37,186 nt of DNA, taken from Chara braunii. Lineage: Eukaryota; Streptophyta; Charophyceae; Charales; Characeae. The DNA lies in contig BFEA01000132.1 of NCBI GenBank assembly GCA_003427395.1, forward strand, positions 1,185,895-1,223,080, given 5' to 3'. Under the pieces are notes generated by a model. That model was given only the letters and a program-made list of their open reading frames with translations, made no database searches and was not told the origin of the DNA. Shown here one piece after another: positions 29,809 to 37,186 of this stretch. The number at the start of each line of letters is the position of its first letter. Position 1 is the stretch's first letter. The translations under genes and the position numbers were made by a program.

Positions 29809-30513
29809 AAGACACACAACAAGGTCAGTCTTCCCAATCACGAAGAAACAACAGCCCACCAGGTAAGTACACAATATGCCATGTCAGCAGCAGTACACAG
29901 CAATGCAATATGCCACGTCAGCAGCAATAACTCGTTACAACCAATCAAGGTTAGCTGCTGCTCTTCTCATCTTTTTTTCCTTGCAAATGCATGTCTGGCG
30001 AGGAATGTATCCAGGCGTGTGGCACTACAGCAATGTCTGCTTGCTGTACCTCCCGCCTGATCAAGGCCTTCTTTCCACCAGCCTGACCTTCAATTACCAC
30101 GTCAGCGGTGCTTCAGTTCAGCAACGATGCTATCTTCAATGGCTGCCTGCCACCTCAGCCTCGGCTCTCTCTTCAGTGGCTGTCTGCCACGTCAGCATGA
30201 TGTGTCAACCTCTTGAGCAATGGTGTCTGCCACGTCAGCAGGCATGTGCTATAGTGCTTGCCTTAGCAATGGACACAGTCCATGTCAGCAATATCCCGAG
30301 GCATGTAAGGCAGCAGTGACCTCTGTCCAATGCCACGTAAGCACTCCACATCAGCATCCACTTGTGGTCCTGCCAGTCTCTGGCAGGTGCCATGTCAGCA
30401 GCATAGTCTGCCACATGGCACTTCGATGTCTCTCGCCTCTTGTGGAGTACCACTTCAATAGTGGTCTTGAAGATGCCGCACTTCTCCTTCCACAGCGGAC
30501 TGCTACACCATCG

Positions 30514-30539
30514 TCATCATCATCATCATCATCATCATC
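30514..30539. repeat. (TCA)n microsatellite
   Basis: About nine consecutive TCA/CAT units, lying between the box cluster and the PBS. Confidence 0.95.
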
Positions 30540-30583
30540 TCACTCGTTGTCATCATCAGCAGGTGGCGAGGTATGTGGAGAAC

Positions 30584-30595
30584 GATCTGATACCA
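30584..30595 (-). promoter_or_regulatory. Primer-binding site for initiator tRNA-Met
   Basis: The minus strand reads TGGTATCAGATC, which matches the first 10 bases of the plant initiator-Met PBS (TGGTATCAGAGC). It sits three bases inside the TG...CA-bounded LTR described next. Confidence 0.7.
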
Positions 30596-30598
30596 AAT

Positions 30599-30879
30599 TG
30601 TAATGAACCCAGTCTCGTTGAGAAGCCAGTCAACAATGAAATAATAGTCTGAACTCAGCGCGCCTCATGAAGTCTCCAATATCAATTACAAGACCATGTC
30701 TCAATCATATGCACAACTCAAGAGTCTCGTCTCATCAAAGAAGAACATAAGAGGGAGAGAAAGAGTTAAGAAGGGACACCGAAGAGGAGGAGGAGAGTCT
30801 CAATGATAATCAATAGTACTTGTATGTCTCCCTTTCTCCCACTCCCACTTCGGGCATCTCCCCTATCGCCACCTTAACA
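30599..30879 (-). mobile_element. 281-bp LTR of a minus-strand LTR retrotransposon
   Basis: On the minus strand the segment begins TGTTAAGGTGG and ends GGTTCATTACA, i.e. TG...CA, followed by a three-base spacer and the PBS. That makes it a 5' LTR with internal sequence running toward lower coordinates. No gag-pol is found there, and I see no second LTR copy in the window, so the element is either non-autonomous or a remnant. Five-base target duplications could not be checked without the partner LTR. Confidence 0.6.
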
Positions 30880-31110
30880 ATCAATGTTCCCTCCGATGTC
30901 CTCTGACATAATTACTGTGCAGATCATAGCAGGGCGCCCACCCTCCCTCCACGTCAGCAATCAGATGTGGAGGATGGCGCATCACTTCCTCGCCTTCGTG
31001 AAGACAGCAGCAGATCACACGTGTCATCGCCAGGTAGGCTTCCCCACATCTCCCATCAGTCGCACAGCCCTGATCCTCCTCCTAGCTAATACTCATCACC
31101 TAGTCTACAT

Positions 31111-31608
31111 TCACGCGGCTATGGCCGCGCCAACATAATCTCCCTCCAGGCTGGCGCCCACTTCCATCATCTGGCGCCCACATCCAGCTCCAACAGCCTT
31201 GCGACACGAAACTAGCATCAAGCCAGCGCAAGGTAGAATGCCTCCCCCAGTGTCTGGCAGACCTTTTGTAGCGTTGACCATTGTTGACTGGTTTGGACCA
31301 GTGTCCCCTTTGATGGTAGGTATTGATGCTCCAGATTTGCCCAATCTTGACGGCCTGGATGCAGCCTCGAAGCAGCGGTACCTTTTCCCAGTCAGGTCTG
31401 GAATCTTCCGGATACCTGCAGACGACCATTGATATGCATCTGGTCTATGGCCGGGGGTGAATACTGGGTTGAGTTTGACTTCGGGCCTGCTTTTCTCGTG
31501 CTTGGTCTGACTCTTTTTCCAAGAGTCAACTACCTCACGTGGGGGCACTGGATGGTGTTTTTGACGCAGGCCCTGATACCCCTTGACCTTAGGTCCTTTC
31601 CTAGACAT
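31111..31608 (-). CDS. Unrecognised ORF
   Basis: 165 codons from ATG on the minus strand, rich in Lys, Arg and Pro in the first half (GPKVKGYQGLRQKHHPVPPR) and Gly-rich in the second. No domain recognised. It lies outside the LTR at 30599-30879. It may be chance or a piece of a retroelement Gag; an overlapping open frame of similar quality exists on the same strand. Confidence 0.2.
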   Translation of the reverse strand: MSRKGPKVKGYQGLRQKHHPVPPREVVDSWKKSQTKHEKSRPEVKLNPVFTPGHRPDAYQWSSAGIRKIPDLTGKRYRCFEAASRPSRLGKSGASIPTIKGDTGPNQSTMVNATKGLPDTGGGILPCAGLMLVSCRKAVGAGCGRQMMEVGASLEGDYVGAAIAA

Positions 31609-32006
31609 GTCTCAGACTTGGGACATGACCTTTGACCCCTGTTTCTGGCCCTTTGACCAACAGTTACGACCCATGCCCGTGGCAATGTGGATCTGAAGTG
31701 AGTTTATTGCAAGATACTTGATTGTGTCAGTAATCATTCTTATGTCTGAAGGATCTCTGAAGTAGGTTTTAATCCTCCTGAAGTGTCTTTCAGAATCAGG
31801 ACATTAACACACTCTTTGTGGGACCATCAACTGTGTTGTGGTCTGACCAGAGTTTGTGGAGGCAAATACTATTTAGCCAACAAGGATGTTGGGATTCTAT
31901 TTTCATTGCCTGAGCAGAGAGGCTAGATGGCTGATGAGCAGCCATGACCGCAGTTGACACGCACAACTGTTCTTCAACTCTGCTTTATCTGTCCGATTTA
32001 TTCTTC
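31609..32006. other. Unassigned stretch
   Basis: No gene, repeat or signal recognised. Confidence 0.4.
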
Positions 32007-32014
32007 TTTTTTTT

Positions 32015-32108
32015 GGGACTGTTTCTCAATTCATGTGCGTCGTCCTTGTGCAGGGGCCATGCTAATCTTCTCTGTATCGCTCCAATTTTAATGGATGCCC
32101 TGAAGGAC
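32015..32108 (-). ncRNA. U6: U6 snRNA-like sequence, probable retropseudogene
   Basis: On the minus strand 94 bases match plant U6 along their length. They start GTCCTTCAGGGCATCC (5' stem-loop), then carry ATACAGAGAAGATTAGCATG (the ACAGAGA box that pairs with 5' splice sites, and the start of the U4/U6 and internal stem-loop region), CCCCTGCACAAGGACGAC, and an end AGAAACAGTCCC. The central region is almost unchanged, while the 5' and 3' ends are mutated. Instead of the T-run that stops Pol III, the coding strand continues with eight A, then GAAGAATAAA. No clear plant upstream sequence element is seen before it; a TATTTTTTTT run lies about 23-32 bases upstream. An A-tail and lost terminator suggest a retrotransposed copy. 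Confidence 0.85.
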
Positions 32109-32311
32109 TGTTGATCTTTTTAACACTCCTAAAAAAAATAGTGGGCCTTGCGTAACACTACTGCGCAGGCCCAACAAAAAAAACGGTTGGGAGGTGGTAC
32201 CGGTGGGGCAGGCACAATGTCCCGGGGCACGCAAGGTTTCATGGTGCCGCAGCGCCTATCTACCTATGCTTGATCCTTTCCGTGTGTCTTTTTTTTTTTT
32301 TTTCTTAGGGC

Positions 32312-32694
32312 CTCGCTCCGCTACTTGCACAAACGACAAAAAACAGGGTGGTGGATCGTTCCATGTTCTAGCAAGAGATTCATTCTCGTTTTACACGTGT
32401 TGTTGTCCTTTCTCTTTTTGCACGTGCTGTTTCCCCTTGCAAGTGTTGTTTCTCCTTGCTTCGCTCCACTGCTCAGTGCATGCACAAAAGACAAAAAATA
32501 TGGCGGTGTATCTTTCCATGTTCTAGAAGAAGATTCGTTCTCATTTTGCATGTGTTGAGTACTGAGGAGAGGCCCATCGTTTTTGTGGTTTTGTGCATAG
32601 GAAGACCCGACTACGGGCCTCGCTCCACTGCTCCCCATGTGCAAAATGAGAACGAATCTTCCACTAGACAATGGAAAGATACACCGCCATGTTA
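32312..32694. repeat. Mixed direct and inverted repeats (fold-back)
   Basis: A unit of about 75 bases beginning TGCACAAA and including TTCCATGTTCTAG occurs at about 32325-32403 and 32482-32556. A reverse-complement copy lies at 32635-32694, giving an inverted repeat of about 57 bases with a 78-base spacer. GGGCCTCGCTCC-like words precede each unit (about 32308, 32459, 32615). Short open frames on both strands read these repeats and are not genes. Confidence 0.8.
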
Positions 32695-32777
32695 GCCAGG
32701 CACATACATTGGGTTCAGGGGTGTACGGACGTGTACGGACTGAGCTAAGCCAGGTTTTGGGCGGGGCATGTTCAAAT

Positions 32778-32816
<39 letters not shown>
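32778..32816. repeat. Poly(G) run, G39
   Basis: An uninterrupted run of 39 G. Its length in the assembly is unlikely to be exact. Confidence 0.95.
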
Positions 32817-32817
<1 letters not shown>

Positions 32818-33183
32818 TGGGGTCACTCAGTCTCCAATAGAAGCCAGTGAATGAGAGTCTCCGCGTGGAAGACTCCTCCGGGCAGAGAGAAAATAGGAGG
32901 ACAAGGGGGAGCGGGGTGGGGAGGGGGCGGCAGTGGCACGGGGACTAGACTCGGTCGAAGGTTTGCTGCACCCAGCCTCTGGGGTTCCAGGAGACTGTGA
33001 TCTTCAGCAACCGAGGTTTTTTTCCTTTGTTTGTTACCCATTCCTACTCCATTTCTGAAGTTTGGATTTCTAAACTCTTTGCGTTGTGAAACATTTGTTC
33101 GCAAAAAACATGCGCTGCCGTGGTTGTGCCTTTCCCACCTCTCTCCGCCATGTGCGGATCCGCGGCAGGTCCACTTGTTAATC

Positions 33184-34135
33184 TTTTTTTTTTTTTCCTG
33201 AAAAAACAGAACCTTAGAGTTCCGGCTCCTTTTCCATTTTGGGGAGCATCAGTCCGGTTCCTATTCCACCGGCAAGCCTGAAGGGATCACAAAGATTACA
33301 CCCACAAATATTACACCCTCACGCTCCTCCCCCTTATGGTGTGGAGGTCCGGAGGACAGCATTGATTACTTCCCGAAGGAAGGATGTACCACCCTTCACC
33401 CCTGCCTAAGTTATCCTATTCAACTGAGGTTCTGCTTTTAACCTGACTGTTTGGATTTACCCTTGCCTTCCTGGAGCACAGCGGATCTGTCTCTCTCTGC
33501 TTCTAGATCGTTAGCTTTTCTATGGTTACTACCCTCTGTTGCTTGGATCCTTTTTCTGATCCTGTACCACCTCTTCTGCTTGCCCCCCTGGATATCTGCA
33601 TGCTTGGTTGGAGACTTAGTCCGTCGGACGGACTACTATTTCACTAGGCAATCCAAAACTTAACATAGTAACCTCACTTGTGCTCTTTTCACTTGTGGTG
33701 GGAAGGGCCGAAGGATGCCATAAATGCCTAAGTTCTTCAATGTGCTATGATCTGAAAATGGAAGGTTATTGAGACTGCTGATTGGCTAAAACCCTAGACC
33801 CTAGAATGCTCCCGCTCTGTTCCCTGTTATCCGGAGGTTCGAGGATGTGCCTTGAGGGGGCTTGGGGCGATGGTGGAAAGGGGGTGGGGGATGTGGCTGG
33901 GGAGATGAGGCATTATTGGTTGTTGCGCCAAGGACTAGTTAGGTGTGTGTATCTGGACTGTCTACTAGTCTATTACCATAATGATCTTCAGTTTGGTGTC
34001 CGGGTGGTTGTAGGGGATTCTCTGGCCCCTGGTCATTGTGTTGGGTTGGGGTAAACCAGTCTTTCAAGGTTAATCTATTTCCCATTATCGAGCGTAGCTT
34101 TCCTCTCCAAGTTTTGATGCTTTAAATTTTTCAAT
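33184..34135 (-). mobile_element. LINE copy a: 5'-truncated 3' end with poly(A) tail
   Basis: On the minus strand this ends in a run of 13 A (T13 at 33184-33196). The preceding sequence (CCGGTGGAATAGGAACCGGA; GGTACATCCTTCC) is also present just before the tail of the neighbouring copy b, identifying a shared LINE 3' UTR. Only about 950 bases remain, with no ORF. Confidence 0.75.
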
Positions 34136-35058
34136 TATCATTTTTATTTTTTTTTATTATTTTTTTTAAATTCAGAACCTTTTGGTTCTGGCTCCTGCCA
34201 TTCTGGGGAGCAACAGTCCGGTTCCTATTCCCCCGGCAAGTCAATGGAATACATAGGAAACTCACTCACGGTCCTCCCCATTATGGATGGGAGGCCCAAG
34301 TGGGCGGCATTGATTGCTTCCTTGTGGAAGGATGTACCCCCTCTCACCCCCGCCTAAGTTAGCCTGTGATACTTAATCTGGAAGGCCGTTGCTAATTCCA
34401 CTGGCCACAGTCTTGCTCCTCTCAGTTCAATGCTGTCAGGTCTGTGTGTTATGCTAGAGCAGTCAGGGACACTTTGTGGATTTCTTGAAAACCTGAATCT
34501 TTAAGCCTATTTGTCTTGAGTCGGTCCTAACCCTCAATCCTTGTCCATCTAGTCTTGGTTTTAGTTTCTCAAGGAAGGATGTACCACCCTGTACCCCCGT
34601 CTAAGCTAACCTGTATTGTTTAAAACTTGCTTTATACTGCTGGTCTGAAAATCCTGACTTTTGGGACCTGTAAATCCGTTCCTTAGAGCTGAGCCTGCCT
34701 GTTCCGCTCTGCGTCTTGGCTCTGTTTTGCTTCCCTTTGCTGGAACTACGAGCTTGGTGTAGTGCTATGACCTTGCTAAAACCCTAAACCCTGTCCCATC
34801 GGTTGCTGAATGCTCTACTAGAGCCCTCGCTCCTAGTTGGCTTTTCCTCTCTTCTCTGGGAGGTTTGCTGACTTTTCCTCTCTCCCCTAGGGATCTTCCT
34901 TTTTACCATTGTCTATTTGTTAAGATTTCCTGCTTGTCGACTCAGATGTAGTTTTCTCTGTATGTGTTTTTGTGGCGGATGTTTCCTATACCCGTTGTTA
35001 ATGGTCTTCTGCCGAAGATGACTGTTCCCCATCTGGCATGCCTGTGAGCTGATTTGTG

Positions 35059-35151
35059 CTATCCCATTCTTGGAATTTTAAGATTGTGTTGTTTGTTTTG
35101 GCTATCCCATTCTTGGAATTTTAAGATTGCGTTGTTTGTTTTGGCTATCTT
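35059..35151. repeat. 46-bp tandem duplication in the LINE 3' UTR
   Basis: CTATCCCATTCTTGGAATTT occurs at 35058 and 35102, each followed by TAAGATTGTGTTGTTTG or a one-base variant. It lies just after the ORF2 stop of copy b. Confidence 0.9.
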
Positions 35152-35156
35152 CCTGC

Positions 35157-36104
35157 CTAGCAACCATTTTTTCTCGAGGATTTTTGACTCGCCTCCCTTT
35201 TTGGGGGGTTTGTTAGTTTTTCTTGTTTCCTTAGTTCCCTTTTCCATTGGGCCCTGATTTCCATTTCCACGATATCCTTTGTCTCCTTCCATGCTTCTTC
35301 ACTTGTCGTTTTCTGATTGCTGAGTGTTTGCTTGCATCTAGATTTCCATATCACCCACAGTGCGGCCCTTCGTAGCAAATCTGTTATAACCGTTTCTTCT
35401 TCTTCTACCCTTCCTTCTTTGTCCCTTGCTGAGAGTAGGTAATCTGTTTGCGTTGGGAATGGGTTTGGGGAAATCTTAGACCAGGCTGATTTGACTGCTT
35501 CCCATATGTTGTTTGCATGAGGGCATTCGATCAAACAATGAACAAGTGATTCCACTTTGCTATCTTCACAAATTTTGCAGAGGGCGGACTGTTCTGTTCG
35601 TTGGTCGACTTTTTTTCGTCTATCAGGCCACTCGTTGACTGGGACAGCCCAGTAGAGTATCAGCCATTGCAGGCTCCTGAATCTGGTGGGCTTTATGCTG
35701 CTATAGTATTCCCATGGGATCCTAGAGGGCCAGCCATGTTCCTCGCCTAGGTGCTTGATCCATCTTTCTGAAATAACCGGGTGGGGATCTGCTGTTTTAT
35801 TCCTTATCTTATAGCCTACTTTCATTGTGTGATCTTGCAAGTTGACTAGCTTTTTTGCTCTGCCGTTACGTGTTCTGACATACCATCCCCATTCCACTGG
35901 GTTTATTTCTAATTCTCTAATGTCCTTGTCTGGTCTAAAAATTATCACCTCACGAGGCCCTAACAGACATGCAAGTGTTGTAGGCTGTGAGCCCCCAGCA
36001 AGCATTGTGCCCGCCCTAAGTGAAGGCGGGCCTGAATATCCACTAGAGCCTAGAGGCCTATTTTCGACAATTCTTCGTATGTGGGTATCAGACAGTTGCA
36101 GCAC
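35157..36104 (-). CDS. LINE ORF2 C-terminal fragment with zinc-binding domain
   Basis: 315 codons without interruption, from the first ATG after the 5' truncation to a natural stop. It carries the plant zf-RVT-type domain: FRSLQWLILYWAVPV, then the ligands in CKICEDSKVESLVHCLIECP (C-x2-C...H-x4-C). The run NNIWEAVKSAW follows. The tail is rich in Lys, Arg and Glu (REASQKSSRKNGC). It represents the part of ORF2 after RT, and is the piece missing from the larger LINE at 19645-25090, though I cannot show they belong to one family. As a truncated copy it is not functional, but its frame is open, implying a younger insertion. Confidence 0.85.
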   Translation of the reverse strand: MLQLSDTHIRRIVENRPLGSSGYSGPPSLRAGTMLAGGSQPTTLACLLGPREVIIFRPDKDIRELEINPVEWGWYVRTRNGRAKKLVNLQDHTMKVGYKIRNKTADPHPVISERWIKHLGEEHGWPSRIPWEYYSSIKPTRFRSLQWLILYWAVPVNEWPDRRKKVDQRTEQSALCKICEDSKVESLVHCLIECPHANNIWEAVKSAWSKISPNPFPTQTDYLLSARDKEGRVEEEETVITDLLRRAALWVIWKSRCKQTLSNQKTTSEEAWKETKDIVEMEIRAQWKRELRKQEKLTNPPKREASQKSSRKNGC

Positions 36105-36115
36105 GCCAGTTGGTT

Positions 36116-36700
36116 ACAAAGCAACATGAGCCATTGCTGGCTCTACTCAGAAGCAACAGCTGCGCTGCACAGTTAAGCCCAGGGCCTGGTTGGTTGCGCC
36201 CTGGGCACACACACAGCGGGAGGCCGACACATCCGCGCAGTGGCCGCAGACGAATGAGAAAGCAGCATTGTCGTCACACTACCTCCGCGAGCCAATGAGA
36301 ACGCGGCCAACACTTAGAGCCTGGAAGGCTACCTGGAAGCGCCCAACTGAAAAGGAACCACGCCGGTAACTGTAGAAGTGGGCCTGGGCACAGACACTGG
36401 GGCCCGACTGGAAGCTACTGGAAACTTCCGCAGCCAGGCCCATGCACCTGGAAAGGGGCCGCACTTTCCACAAAGGAAAGTGCCCTGGTCTGGGAAAGGC
36501 ATTCTGGCCTAGGCAGGCAATGCGGACACGCTGGTGCGTTGCTGCACAAGCATCTGCATGGGCTCTGCTGGTCTGACGCACGCACGGCCGCAGTGGTGAG
36601 AGGGGTGCTGCTGAGGCAGCGGGCGCACAGCAGCCATAGCCAGGCAGCTGGGGCGCAGGGCAGCTGATGGTGATGGTGGTCTTCGGGAAGGAGGCGCATG
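36116..36700. other. GC-rich unassigned stretch
   Basis: Open frames on the minus strand (up to about 180 codons) are Ser/Pro/His-rich, overlap each other in different frames and have no recognisable domain. A GCCCAGGGC...GCGCCCTGGGC inverted repeat lies near 36177-36207. Confidence 0.35.
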
Positions 36701-36749
36701 AAGAGGGGCGATGAGGGGTGATGAGGGGTGATGAGGGGTGATGAGGGGA
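36701..36749. repeat. 10-bp tandem repeat (ATGAGGGGTG)
   Basis: Four near-perfect units plus a diverged leading unit. Confidence 0.93.
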
Positions 36750-37077
36750 GGAGAGAGAACGTACCTGGTGTATGCTGGTGGTCCGCATTGGTGTTGACGT
36801 CTCGTACATTGGTCTTCGATTTCAAAATGATCCAGTTGCAAGAACGTAGATAGGCTAGATAGGCTGAGTAGGATATGGTGGGCGCTGGGCGCCAGACTGG
36901 TGTGACCAGAGAGTGGCGACATTGACACCTGAGTTAATTGTATTGCTCTTATTTGGACGGTATGTTTGTGCATTGCACTCTCTGCTTGGTTCATGACTAC
37001 CTGAGCTACTTCGTGATTTTGCAACTTGGATTTCTGTCTATCGCTCTCGCTCATCATCCTTGCACTGACGAGTCGGC

Positions 37078-37186
37078 TGGTCGGCCCCTGGGGGTATGGG
37101 AATGTTGGGGAGTGTTATGGGAGTGTTAGGGGGGTGATGGGGGTGTTGAAGGGGGGTTGTGAGGGTGTTAGGATGGGGTTTTGCTT
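37078..37186. repeat. G/T-rich minisatellite-like end
   Basis: Irregular GGGAGTGTTA/GGGGTGTTGA-like words of 10-17 bases up to the window edge. Array length is unknown because the window ends here. Confidence 0.7.

Larger units (their letters stand above)
29877..30959. repeat. Dispersed TGCCACGTCAGCA-like boxes, about 11 copies
   Basis: Exact 13-mers occur at 29911, 30185 and 30228. Close variants occur at 29877, 30095, 30148, 30279, 30331, 30345, 30388 and 30948. Spacing is irregular (17 to about 170 bases within the main cluster), so this is not a simple tandem array. On the minus strand the box reads TGCTGACGTGGCA, an ACGT-core motif of the kind bound by bZIP factors. Confidence 0.8.
34139..36115 (-). 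mobile_element. LINE copy b: 5'-truncated, with C-terminal ORF2, 3' UTR and A-rich tail
   Basis: Same strand and family as copy a. The A-rich tail lies at about 34139-34168. The 3' UTR shares several blocks with copy a (GGAACCGGACTG, the GGTACATCCTTCC block, GGGTTTAGGGTTTTAGC/GGGTCTAGGGTTTTAGC). In copy b the GGAAGGATGTACC block (+ strand) occurs twice, near 34327 and 34575. The ORF2 C-terminus lies upstream. The 5' break is near 36105-36120. The tail abuts the truncated 5' end of copy a. Confidence 0.78.

Noticed and set aside
34770-34795. AAACCCTAAACCC-like telomere word
   Set aside because: Only about two units; the same position in LINE copy a reads AAACCCTAGACCC, so it is LINE 3' UTR sequence.
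36279-37057. Long overlapping minus-strand ORFs (136-182 codons)
   Set aside because: Several frames are open at once through the GC-rich and ATGAGGGGTG repeat DNA; none has a domain or consistent protein-like composition.
1-37186. CRISPR arrays, bacterial promoters, ribosome-binding sites, rho-independent terminators
   Set aside because: The window is eukaryotic: LINE, LTR elements, U6 and splice-like signals. Small palindromes such as 28001-28025 and 33618-33634 are not read as bacterial terminators.

Overview
This is eukaryotic DNA, almost certainly from the green lineage, and it is repeat-rich intergenic or heterochromatic sequence with no complete host gene that I can recognise. Plant-type signs are a U6 snRNA-like sequence that starts with the GUCC 5' end, a primer-binding site matching plant initiator tRNA-Met (TGGTATCAGA), an L1-type LINE with a C-terminal zinc-binding domain, and a Ty3/gypsy element. 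From memory, the capsid, protease and RT sequences of the gypsy element look like those of charophyte algae such as Chara. That organism call is a moderate-confidence inference, not something proved here.

Layout. (1) 1-3584: a (CA)n run, then related tandem repeats in blocks (about 172 bp, 91 bp, a second 91-bp type, then 35 bp), followed by a CT-rich tract. (2) About 3776-18100: a decayed Ty3/gypsy-type unit on the + strand. It has a long non-coding leader with a consensus splice donor, three tandem, equal-length (about 240 aa), mutually homologous ORFs of unknown function (copies A, B, C), then gag, protease, RT, RNase H and integrase, and after pol a further acidic, disordered ORF. Stops and frameshifts break every gag-pol domain, but the reading can be followed across them. 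Most coding modules have a plausible 3' splice site just upstream, so the unit may once have made several spliced mRNAs. (3) 18100-19640: unassigned sequence with a short tandem repeat. (4) About 19650-25090: a long minus-strand L1-like LINE (ORF1 with zinc knuckle, endonuclease, RT, start of the C-terminal region), interrupted by a 100-N gap that falls inside a local duplication, and lacking its 3' end. (5) 25150-27000: a (TG)n run and a purine-rich region with a 525-545 bp tandem duplication. (6) 27000-28200: AT-rich intron-like DNA with a long hairpin and one possible exon for a single-pass membrane protein. (7) 28200-31650: low-complexity C-rich DNA, an 80-bp duplication, a 26-bp-arm hairpin, a cluster of TGCCACGTCAGCA-like boxes, and one 281-bp LTR with an adjacent minus-strand PBS. 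(8) 32000-36110: a U6-like sequence with an A-run instead of a Pol III terminator, a fold-back repeat, a G39 run, and two 5'-truncated copies of one LINE family, adjacent and in the same orientation. (9) 36110-37186: GC-rich unassigned sequence with small tandem repeats.

The most unusual part is the cassette of three diverged paralogous ORFs upstream of gag, together with the 3' accessory ORF and the series of splice-like signals. I do not recognise the family.
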